Origin: an uncultured Treponema sp.
GTDB lineage: Bacteria; Spirochaetota; Spirochaetia; Treponematales; Treponemataceae
Length of the DNA stretch: 64,000 nucleotides
Direction: 5' to 3'
NCBI GenBank assembly: GCA_900317625.1
Contig: ONHK01000002.1
Coordinates: forward strand, 62,001 to 126,000
In this document: in pieces, positions 9,525 to 16,725 of the stretch
How the letters are laid out: every line of letters starts with the position of its first letter
How positions within the stretch are numbered: position 1 is the first letter of the stretch
The notes under the pieces: model-generated
Seen by the model: only the letters and a program-made list of their open reading frames with translations
The model's database searches: none
Told to the model about the DNA's origin: nothing
Made by a program: the position numbers and the translations under genes

Positions 9525-11378
9525 ATGGAAAATTCTAAGAGAACTGTAACTTGCGGCGAGCTTACAAAAGCTGACGTCGGCAAGAAAGTTGTATTGAACG
9601 GCTGGGTCAGCCGCACACGCGACTTGGGCGGACTTGTTTTTATCCGCTTGCGCGACCGCTATGGAATCACACAGGTGATGGTCGGCGACAATGCTTCGGA
9701 CGAAGTTAAGAAAATCGCCGCTTCCTTAAAGTCAGAATATTGTATCGCTGTTGAAGGCGTTGTTGCAGCCCGCGCGGAAAAAGACGTGAACAAGGAAATG
9801 GCAACCGGCGAAATCGAAGTTGAAGCAACCGACATCGAAATCTTCACAACTTCGCAGGAGCTTCCATTTTCTATTGAGGAAGTGCGCCAAAAGGATGGGA
9901 CAGTTGTTCTTCCAAACGAGGATTTGCGCCTAAAATACCGCTACCTTGACCTTCGCCGCGAACCGATGCAGCACAACATCATTTTGCGCTCGGCGGTAAC
10001 TTTTGCCACACGCGAATTCCTGACTTCAAAAGGTTTCTTGGAGATTGAAACTCCTACTTTTATTAAATCAACGCCAGAAGGCGCGCGCGACTATTTGGTT
10101 CCAAGCCGCGTTCACCCTGGAAAATTCTATTCTTTGCCGCAGTCGCCTCAGCTTTACAAGCAGCTTTTGATGGTTTCCGGATTCGACAAGTATTTTCAGA
10201 TTGCGCGCTGTTACCGTGACGAGGACGCACGCGGAGACCGCCAGCCTGAGTTCACCCAGATTGATATGGAAATGAGTTTTACAAACCGCGAGGAAGTTCT
10301 GGACACAACAGAAGAGCTCATGCGCCACATCTTCAAAAAGACTCTGAACTACGAGCTTCCAGTTCATTTTGACAGAATCAGCTGGGACGATGCATTTGAC
10401 CTTTACGGAAGCGACAAGCCGGATTTGCGTTTTGACATGAAAATGCAGGATGCGGCATTTATGGCGGATTTGAGCGACTTCAACGCATTCAAGGCAGGAG
10501 CCGCAAACGCAGACAAGAACATTGAGCGCCACAAGAGAAGCGGACTTAAAGCTCTTGTTGTAAAGAACGCTGCTGATAAATATTCGAGAAAGCACATTGA
10601 AGCCCTTGAAGCAGTCGCTAAAATCAACCACGCGAAAGGTCTTGCATGGATGAAAGTGGTTTCGACAGGCTCAACCACCACAGATGTTGCTTTTGAAGGC
10701 GGAATCTCAAAGTTCTTTGCCGGAAAAGAAGCTGAAATCTGCTCAAAGCTCGGAGCTGAAAAGAACGACCTTCTTCTGTTCGTAAGCGATGAAAAATGGC
10801 AGACAGCGTGTGTTGCGCTTGGAGCAGTCCGCAAGCAGCTCGGAAAAGACTTGAACCTTTACAATCCGAAAGACGAGTTCCACTTCGCATGGATTATCGA
10901 CTTCCCGTACTTCGCATGGAACGAGGAAGAAAACAAGTGGGAAACAGAGCACCACATGTTTACTCTTCCGCAGAAAAAATACTGGGACACTTTGGAAAGC
11001 GACCCGGGAGCAGTAAAAGGCGACCTTTACGACCTTGTCTTGAACGGATATGAACTTGCTTCAGGCTCAATGCGTATCAACGACCCGGCATTGCAGGAGC
11101 GCATTTTTGAAATCGTAGGCTACAGCCGCGAGCGCGCAGAAAAAGCATTCGGCTTTTTGGTACAGGCATTCAAGTTCGGCGCGCCGCCGCACGGAGGAAT
11201 CGCCCCGGGACTCGACCGCCTTATAATGCTGATGTGCCACGAGGAAAGCATCCACGAAGTAATCGCCTTCCCGAAGAACAATCTTGCAGCCAGCCCTATG
11301 GATGAGTGTCCAAGTGCAGTTGATGAGCAGCAGCTGAAAGATTTGCACATCAACTGTTACGATATAGAAAAAGACTAA
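9525..11378 (+). CDS. aspS: Aspartate-tRNA ligase
   Basis: A bacterial-type class II aspartyl-tRNA synthetase of about 617 residues, charging tRNA-Asp in the cytoplasm. The N-terminal OB-fold anticodon-binding domain (GWVSRTRDLGGLVFIRLRDR) is followed by motif 2 (ARCYRDEDARGDRQPEFTQ), the bacterial GAD insertion and motif 3 (GIAPGLDRLIML). The ATG at 9525 is preferred over upstream TTG and ATG codons because it follows an AGGA and gives the usual N-terminus. The gene is conspicuously GC-rich: I count 38 G+C in the 60 bases 10201-10260, against 17 in 60 at 15001-15060. A REP-like palindrome lies in frame at 10656-10678, encoding an extra VSTGSTTT segment. Both suggest transfer or gene conversion. 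Confidence 0.96.
   Translation: MENSKRTVTCGELTKADVGKKVVLNGWVSRTRDLGGLVFIRLRDRYGITQVMVGDNASDEVKKIAASLKSEYCIAVEGVVAARAEKDVNKEMATGEIEVEATDIEIFTTSQELPFSIEEVRQKDGTVVLPNEDLRLKYRYLDLRREPMQHNIILRSAVTFATREFLTSKGFLEIETPTFIKSTPEGARDYLVPSRVHPGKFYSLPQSPQLYKQLLMVSGFDKYFQIARCYRDEDARGDRQPEFTQIDMEMSFTNREEVLDTTEELMRHIFKKTLNYELPVHFDRISWDDAFDLYGSDKPDLRFDMKMQDAAFMADLSDFNAFKAGAANADKNIERHKRSGLKALVVKNAADKYSRKHIEALEAVAKINHAKGLAWMKVVSTGSTTTDVAFEGGISKFFAGKEAEICSKLGAEKNDLLLFVSDEKWQTACVALGAVRKQLGKDLNLYNPKDEFHFAWIIDFPYFAWNEEENKWETEHHMFTLPQKKYWDTLESDPGAVKGDLYDLVLNGYELASGSMRINDPALQERIFEIVGYSRERAEKAFGFLVQAFKFGAPPHGGIAPGLDRLIMLMCHEESIHEVIAFPKNNLAASPMDECPSAVDEQQLKDLHINCYDIEKD
10656..10678 (+). repeat. REP-like palindrome inside aspS
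   Basis: Arms GTGGTT and AACCAC flank the core TCGACAGGCTC. The same core and arm pattern occurs in intergenic palindromes at 37496 and 44534. Here it is translated as VSTGSTT within the GAD region of AspRS, apparently adding about nine codons without breaking the frame. Confidence 0.65.
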
Positions 11379-11385
11379 AAAATAT

Positions 11386-11427
11386 CTGTGGTCATTGAGA
11401 AAACTCGAAATGACCACAGATTTTTTT
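11386..11427 (+). terminator. Rho-independent terminator after aspS
   Basis: The stem is CTGTGGTCATT / AATGACCACAG (11 bp) followed by seven T. Its loop carries the GAG...CGAAA core shared with the REP-like elements at 32636 and 44492. Confidence 0.85.
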
Positions 11428-11479
11428 CTTCAATCGGTAGAAAAAACTGCGACAACAGAGTCTAGGAAATTTTTAGATT

Positions 11480-11944
11480 CTACGCACTCAATTTTCCTTC
11501 TTCATAAGAACAAAAAAGATAACTTGGATTTGCATAATATACAGAAGAATTAAAATTTGAAATTTCATCACTTATAAAGGAAGAAAAAACATCTATTATG
11601 CATTGCGACAAATCACTTTGTTCATTTTTTTCATAAACAGACAAAATAAGTCGCTGAAAAACTTTTCCAACATCCATATAACTTGGAACTTGATACCTGC
11701 AAGATTTCACACTATCAAAAGTTCCATTTTTTATTTTGAGTTTTTCAATAAGTTCCTCAGAGACTTGTTCAAATGAAAGACAATGATTAGCTTCCGCAGA
11801 TTTTAATTGAAAATCAAGAACCTCTTTTGAAAAAAACTTTATAATATCCTTTCTATAATTAAACGTTACTCTGGCAATATATTCAATAAGAGAACAAACG
11901 TAAAATAAATCATCTTCTTGCTTTTCTGAAAGTTTTTTATCCAT
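11480..11944 (-). CDS. Conserved protein of unknown function, partner of the DUF3990 gene
   Basis: A 154-residue soluble acidic protein. The segment DDLFYVCSLIEYIARVT (residues about 11-27) and the later NGTFDSVKSC...YMDVGKVFQRLI pattern are features I associate with small proteins found next to DUF3990 genes in Firmicutes and Treponema. The ATG at 11942-11944 is preferred because GAGG lies 7 nt upstream; a GTG four codons earlier is the alternative. The DUF3990 gene lies 77 bp upstream on the same strand. Its role is unknown; an antitoxin or immunity-type role is only an inference from the pairing. Confidence 0.6.
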   Translation of the reverse strand: MDKKLSEKQEDDLFYVCSLIEYIARVTFNYRKDIIKFFSKEVLDFQLKSAEANHCLSFEQVSEELIEKLKIKNGTFDSVKSCRYQVPSYMDVGKVFQRLILSVYEKNEQSDLSQCIIDVFSSFISDEISNFNSSVYYANPSYLFCSYEEGKLSA

Positions 11945-12021
11945 GCACAACCTCACATTTTACAAAAGTTAAACAATCAAGAGCTTTTAAAGTATGAAAA
12001 CTTATCTGATGAGTAGGATGC

Positions 12022-12405
12022 TTAAATTTTGCAAATTCCCAAAACATACTTCTTGTAATTCTGCCCGAAAAAAAAATCGTTCACATAATTCCAAATTGTA
12101 TCATCCGCCATAGGACCTTCAACAATATCGTAATTATGAACAAAACCTTTTCGACACTTTGCAATAAAATCCAACCATTCATTAGACATCTGTTCAAATT
12201 TCAATATATTAAGATTTGTATTTTCAGTATATGAATATTCATTTATTTTTCCCACAGACATTTTTCTATTTGCCCAACGAACAGCCTGTTCATAACTTTT
12301 TGTGCAATAAAATCCCCATGAAAAATCTTTTGTATATTTTGATTTTCGAATTTCAGGAAACGGAAGTTCTTCTTCGCTTCCGTGATATAGCATGACTTCT
12401 TTCAT
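12022..12405 (-). CDS. DUF3990 family protein, possible ADP-ribosyltransferase fold
   Basis: A 127-residue protein with the DUF3990 pattern: an N-terminal LYHGS, then KDFSWGFYCT, then a helix EQAVRWANRK, LNILKF, WLDFIAKCRKG and DIVEGPMADD near the C-terminus. The HGS / GFYCT / late acidic layout recalls ADP-ribosyltransferase toxins, but that is a fold-level inference and no activity is established here. There is no ribosome-binding site. A TATACT box at 12412-12417 ends 6 nt before the ATG, suggesting a leaderless message. The small companion gene downstream makes a two-gene toxin-antitoxin-like module plausible. Confidence 0.65.
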   Translation of the reverse strand: MKEVMLYHGSEEELPFPEIRKSKYTKDFSWGFYCTKSYEQAVRWANRKMSVGKINEYSYTENTNLNILKFEQMSNEWLDFIAKCRKGFVHNYDIVEGPMADDTIWNYVNDFFFGQNYKKYVLGICKI

Positions 12406-12496
12406 ATTTAAAGTATAACATAAAATTTGATTTTCATAACAAAACTTGATTTTTGAAAATATATTTTCAAACTATTAAATTCTAACCTTTTTATAA

Positions 12497-12525
12497 TTGA
12501 GCCTTTTTCGTCTATATTGTAAAAT
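12497..12525 (+). promoter_or_regulatory. Promoter of the XPB helicase gene
   Basis: TTGAGC (12497-12502), a 17-bp spacer and TAAAAT (12520-12525). The -10 ends 8 nt before the ATG and no Shine-Dalgarno sequence is visible, so the transcript is probably leaderless. Confidence 0.6.
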
Positions 12526-12533
12526 ATTCTGCT

Positions 12534-14366
12534 ATGAATTTAGAAAATCCTTTGATTGTTCAAGGCGACAGAACGCTTTTGCTTGATGTACATGCTCCTC
12601 TTGCCAAGGAATGTCGGAATGACCTTATACCTTTTGCGGAGCTTGAACGTTCTCCGGAACATCTTCATACTTACAGACTTACACCTCTTTCTTTGTGGAA
12701 TGCTACAAGCGCGGGTTTTACTGCGGAAAACGCTATCGAAATTCTGAAAAAATATTCGCGTTACGATGTTCCACAGTCAATTGAAATCTGGATAAAAGAA
12801 ACTGCAAGCCGTTTTGGAAAACTGCGTCTTATTCCTGGCCCGACAATCGAAGTGCCTGTAAAAACCGCAGATATTCTAAACGATTCACCTGCAAAAAAAG
12901 AAAACCAACTTGTGGAAGAGCAATATCTTTATCTTGTTGCAAATTCTCGCCCGATTTTTCTTGAAATTTCTGCAAATCCGCAGGCAAAAAAAATTCTTGA
13001 ACCTTGCGAATTTGATTCATCTGTTGTACCGGAAAATATTTCTATCTCAGAAGAAGAAAAAAAATACTGTTTCCGCCTAAAACTTACAGACCGAGGAACT
13101 ATTAAACAGGTTTTGCTAAAAGCTTTGTGGCCAATAAAAGACGAAATTCAGTTAAAAAACGGCGAACCTCTGGACTTTCAGCTGCTTGAAACAACCCGTT
13201 CCGGAAAACCTTTTCAAATCAGAAGTTACCAGAATGAAGCCGCAAACGCATTGGTTGGAAACCGCGGGCCTGGAACTGGTTTTGGAACAGTTGTTCTTCC
13301 TTGTGGCGCAGGAAAAACAATCGTTGGGATGAATGTAATGAACCTTCTGAAAACCAGCACTCTAATTATCACTACAAATATTTCTGCAGTTCATCAATGG
13401 ATTCAGGAACTTTTGGACAAATCAAATCTTTCTCCAGACCAAATTGCAGAATACACAGGCGAAAACAAAACTCTTGCGCCGGTAACAGTTGCAACTTACC
13501 AGATTCTTACCTGGCGACCAGAAAAAGACGGACCTTATCCGCATTTTTCAATTTTCCGTCAAAGAAACTGGGGACTTATAATTTATGATGAAGTCCACAT
13601 GCTTCCGGCTCCAGTTTTTCGTGTTGTTGCAGAACTTCAGGCTGTACGCAGAATTGGTCTTACCGCAACTCTAGTCCGAGAAGACGGCTGCGAAGGTTAT
13701 GTTTTCAGCCTTGTTGGACCTAAACGCTACGATGTTCCTTGGAAAGAACTGGAAAAAAGTCATTGGATTGCAAAAGCTGAATGTATTGAAGTTCGGTTAG
13801 ATCTTCCAGAATCCCAAGAAATTGAATACGCAGTTGCGCCTGCCCGCACAAAGCATCGGCTTGCAAGCGAAAATCCTGTAAAAACAGAAGTCACAAAACA
13901 AATCATCTCTCGTTTTCCAGATGACAAAATTCTTGTAATCGGACAATACCTTGAGCAGCTGGAAATTCTTTCAAAGGAATTAAAAACACCGATTATCACA
14001 GGAAAAACTCCTAACAGTGAGCGAGACAAAATCTATCAGGATTTCCGGGAAGGAAAACTTCATGTTCTTGTTGTTTCAAAAGTTGCAAACTTCGCAATTG
14101 ACCTTCCGGACGCATCTCTTGCAATTCAAGTCAGCGGAACATTCGGAAGCCGGCAGGAAGAAGCTCAGCGACTTGGACGAATTCTCCGCCCAAAAGAACG
14201 AACCAGCCGCTTTTTTACTTTAATCACAAGAAACACTACTGAAGAAGAATTTGGTTCAAACCGTCAGAAATTTCTTGCAGAACAAGGTTACGCCTACAGA
14301 ATAATCCGTTACACGCAGGAAAGCGACTTGGACGAGCTTAGCAACGAACTTCCGGAGTCTTTATGA
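12534..14366 (+). CDS. XPB/Ssl2-type SF2 DNA helicase
   Basis: A 610-residue superfamily-2 helicase of the XPB (ERCC3) family, a 3'-5' DNA-unwinding ATPase linked to repair. Residues about 5-110 form the XPB N-terminal domain (HTYRLTPLSLWNATSAGF). Walker A is LPCGAGKT, motif II is DEVH within IIYDEVHMLPAP, motif III is GLTATLVRED (the XPB RED motif) and motif VI is EAQRLGRILRP. Length and order match bacterial XPB proteins. The stop codon overlaps the next gene's start (ATGA), so the two are co-translated, recalling the archaeal XPB-Bax1 and mycobacterial XPB-Rv0862c neighbourhoods. Confidence 0.9.
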   Translation: MNLENPLIVQGDRTLLLDVHAPLAKECRNDLIPFAELERSPEHLHTYRLTPLSLWNATSAGFTAENAIEILKKYSRYDVPQSIEIWIKETASRFGKLRLIPGPTIEVPVKTADILNDSPAKKENQLVEEQYLYLVANSRPIFLEISANPQAKKILEPCEFDSSVVPENISISEEEKKYCFRLKLTDRGTIKQVLLKALWPIKDEIQLKNGEPLDFQLLETTRSGKPFQIRSYQNEAANALVGNRGPGTGFGTVVLPCGAGKTIVGMNVMNLLKTSTLIITTNISAVHQWIQELLDKSNLSPDQIAEYTGENKTLAPVTVATYQILTWRPEKDGPYPHFSIFRQRNWGLIIYDEVHMLPAPVFRVVAELQAVRRIGLTATLVREDGCEGYVFSLVGPKRYDVPWKELEKSHWIAKAECIEVRLDLPESQEIEYAVAPARTKHRLASENPVKTEVTKQIISRFPDDKILVIGQYLEQLEILSKELKTPIITGKTPNSERDKIYQDFREGKLHVLVVSKVANFAIDLPDASLAIQVSGTFGSRQEEAQRLGRILRPKERTSRFFTLITRNTTEEEFGSNRQKFLAEQGYAYRIIRYTQESDLDELSNELPESL

Positions 14367-16468
14367 ATGTACAGGAACTAAATCCAAAAGCTCAACGCAT
14401 AATCCGCTGGCGGGAAACCTTATCCACAATGGACGACGAGCGTTTTTTTGAAATTATACGGATTTACCTTGGCGAAATCCACACGCCATACAACAAAGAC
14501 AAACTCATTGAACAGCTTAGCTCTATCTTCAGAAAAGAAGAGACAAAAAACACAATCATCTCATTCCTTTCCGATTTTGATATAAAAATTATTACGGCAA
14601 TTTCATTTATTGACAAATGCACGCAGCAAAAATTAATAGATTTTTTTAAATCTGAATATTTTCTTTCCGACATTTATTCAGAATTAATCAACTTGAATGA
14701 ACGGCTTCTTATTTATTCGTACAAAGATTCTGAAACCCAGGAAAACTTTATCGCGCTGAATCCAATTCTTGAAGAAACACTTTTTGCTATTACAGATTTA
14801 CAGAGCCTTTTTCCAGAACCTAATTATATAGAAAGAAATTACGATATTCCTTTTGCGATTTCTCCGTCTTTTATAGCGGCATTTTATTCATACATCCTAG
14901 AAAATCCAGCAATGTGCAAAAACAACACAGAAATAAAAAAACGGGATGCTGAACGGATTTCTGAAATTTTTGCAAATCATACAGAATGCACACGACTGCT
15001 TTTGACTTCGTTTTTTAATCTTGGACTTATAAAATTTGGTGAAAAAGACATTTCCGTAGACATAAAAAAATTTGAAAAATTCGCACAACTTGAGGAAACA
15101 AAACAATACGCATACATTGCAGCTTCTTCTGTCACACGACTTGGCCGTCAGTCCCTGCAAAGTCAGGCACAGCTTTTATTGAACACAATTGCTTCTATTC
15201 CAGAAACAGGGCTTTCAATAAATTCTGTATTCCAAACAGCATTTCTTATAAAATACAAAAAAAATAATATTGCCTCATCACCAACCCAATCTCGATTTTC
15301 AAGACTTCTGGAATCGCACAAAATCCAGCCGGCAGAAAATCTTTCAGAAGAAATAATTTATGACATCATCAAAAATGCTGTTACTCTTGGACTTTTGCAG
15401 GAAGTCGGAAAAGATGAATCTGAAAATCCAATTGTAATACCTGGTGAAATTTTCAAAGAAAAACAAAATCCTTCGGCAGAAAAAAAAGGAATTCTAAATA
15501 TCAACGCAGGAACAAGCATTGCGATTCTTCCGGGTCTTTCGCTTGCTGAACTTTTACCGCTTGCAACTTTTTTAAACATTGTTTCCTTTAACACAGTCTG
15601 CGAGTTTGAAATTTCAAAAAAATCAGTTTACCGTGCTTTAGACAATGGAATTTCCGCTCAAAAAATAACAGAACTTCTTTCAGAATATAACGCATACAGA
15701 ATTCCGCAAAGTCTTCTTATGAACATTGATGAATGGAAAAGTTCTTACTCAGCGGCAGTTCTTTACAAAGGCTACATTTTAAAGGTTGATGAAAAAAATC
15801 AGCGAATAACAGAAAATAATCCAAAAATCACACCGTTCATAAACATAAAACTTGCAGAAGGAATTTATCTTTTAAATATTCCATTGGATGAAGAACCGGC
15901 AAATTTCATTGCACAAAGCGGACTTGAACTTCTTAGCGCGGTAAAAACCTCAAAAAATGAAACTGAAACAATGTCCTTTCCGATAATTAATCCTGGCAAA
16001 AATCAGTTCCCTCAAAAAAAAGAAAACCAAAATCTAAGAAATCTTGAAAATTCAAAAAACTCCGAAAAAATAAAAACAGATTTTCTTGCTTACCTTGAAA
16101 CGCTTGAACTTTCAAAGCAGCAAAAAGAATGTCTTACAAACCGGATTCAAAAAAATATAATCATTACAAAAGAGCAACTAAAACCAGAAACTGTTCGCCT
16201 TGAAATTCTAGAAGCAGATGGAATGAATTTTTCCGGCAAAGTTCATTTGATTGAAAATGCAATAAATCATTCTGATATGCTGGAAATAACAATTCCGGCA
16301 GAAAACAACTCTGGCAAAATGGAAAAATTTTTCGGAAAACCGCTTTTAGTTATTCGCCAAACAACAGACAGTATGCTAAAAATGCAGCTCAACAATTCCG
16401 AAGAAACGAAAATCTTTTCTGTAAGCCGAATAAATCATGCAAAAATTATAAAAACTTCTGTTTTTTAA
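14363..16468 (+). CDS. XPB helicase partner with an XPB-N-like (Helicase_C_3) domain
   Basis: A 701-residue soluble protein starting 4 bp inside the end of the helicase gene. Its N-terminal 300 residues are helical with winged-helix-like stretches and no recognised motif. Residues about 380-505 carry the same domain found at the helicase N-terminus: LPGLSLAELLPLATF, a SKKSVYRALDNGISAQKI helix, then YRIPQSLLMNIDEW. This matches the Rv0862c-type partner proteins of bacterial XPB (Helicase_C_3/XPB_N family). No nuclease motif like that of archaeal Bax1 was seen. It is probably a structural or DNA-targeting subunit. Confidence 0.65.
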   Translation: MNVQELNPKAQRIIRWRETLSTMDDERFFEIIRIYLGEIHTPYNKDKLIEQLSSIFRKEETKNTIISFLSDFDIKIITAISFIDKCTQQKLIDFFKSEYFLSDIYSELINLNERLLIYSYKDSETQENFIALNPILEETLFAITDLQSLFPEPNYIERNYDIPFAISPSFIAAFYSYILENPAMCKNNTEIKKRDAERISEIFANHTECTRLLLTSFFNLGLIKFGEKDISVDIKKFEKFAQLEETKQYAYIAASSVTRLGRQSLQSQAQLLLNTIASIPETGLSINSVFQTAFLIKYKKNNIASSPTQSRFSRLLESHKIQPAENLSEEIIYDIIKNAVTLGLLQEVGKDESENPIVIPGEIFKEKQNPSAEKKGILNINAGTSIAILPGLSLAELLPLATFLNIVSFNTVCEFEISKKSVYRALDNGISAQKITELLSEYNAYRIPQSLLMNIDEWKSSYSAAVLYKGYILKVDEKNQRITENNPKITPFINIKLAEGIYLLNIPLDEEPANFIAQSGLELLSAVKTSKNETETMSFPIINPGKNQFPQKKENQNLRNLENSKNSEKIKTDFLAYLETLELSKQQKECLTNRIQKNIIITKEQLKPETVRLEILEADGMNFSGKVHLIENAINHSDMLEITIPAENNSGKMEKFFGKPLLVIRQTTDSMLKMQLNNSEETKIFSVSRINHAKIIKTSVF

Positions 16469-16478
16469 AAGACAAAAA

Positions 16479-16518
16479 AAAATGAGGTCATTAAGCTAAA
16501 TCCAAATGACCTCATTTT
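16479..16518. terminator. Bidirectional terminator between the XPB operon and tRNA-Glu
   Basis: A perfect 14-bp stem AAAATGAGGTCATT / AATGACCTCATTTT with a 12-nt loop. The minus strand reads into a long T run (TTTTTTTTT), and the plus strand has TTTTCATTC. It can serve the plus-strand XPB pair and the minus-strand tRNA. Confidence 0.8.
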
Positions 16519-16576
16519 CATTCAATAAAAATATATTCTTTAAGAAAAGACCAACAAAGATGCTCGTCTTTTTTTA

Positions 16577-16648
16577 CATCTCCTAGCAGAATTGAACTGC
16601 TGTTGTCGGGATGAAAACCCGATGTCCTAACCACTAGACGAAGGAGAC
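16577..16648 (-). tRNA. tRNA-Glu (anticodon TTC)
   Basis: The minus strand folds as a standard 72-nt cloverleaf. The acceptor is GTCTCCT / AGGAGAT with discriminator G, the D stem is GTCT/GGAC, the anticodon stem is TCGGG/CCCGA with loop TTTTCAT (anticodon TTC), and the T stem is AGCAG/CTGCT with loop TTCAATT. CCA is not encoded. It reads Glu codons GAA and GAG. Confidence 0.97.
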
Positions 16649-16663
16649 AAAAGTTGTAGGGTC

Positions 16664-16693
16664 TTTATACTATTTTTTCATATACTTTGTCAA
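16664..16693 (-). promoter_or_regulatory. Promoter of tRNA-Glu
   Basis: On the minus strand TTGACA (16688-16693), an 18-bp spacer and TATAAA (16664-16669), ending 15 bp before the mature tRNA. It begins only 32 bp after the carB-dapF stop. Confidence 0.75.
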
Positions 16694-16725
16694 TAGTTGA
16701 CCCTGCAAAATTTTCAAATTTATTA

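Noticed and set aside
10068..10631. A 187-codon minus-strand open frame opposite aspS
   Set aside because: It lies entirely inside the AspRS gene, has no ribosome-binding site and its translation is not protein-like. The high GC of aspS makes long antisense frames likely.
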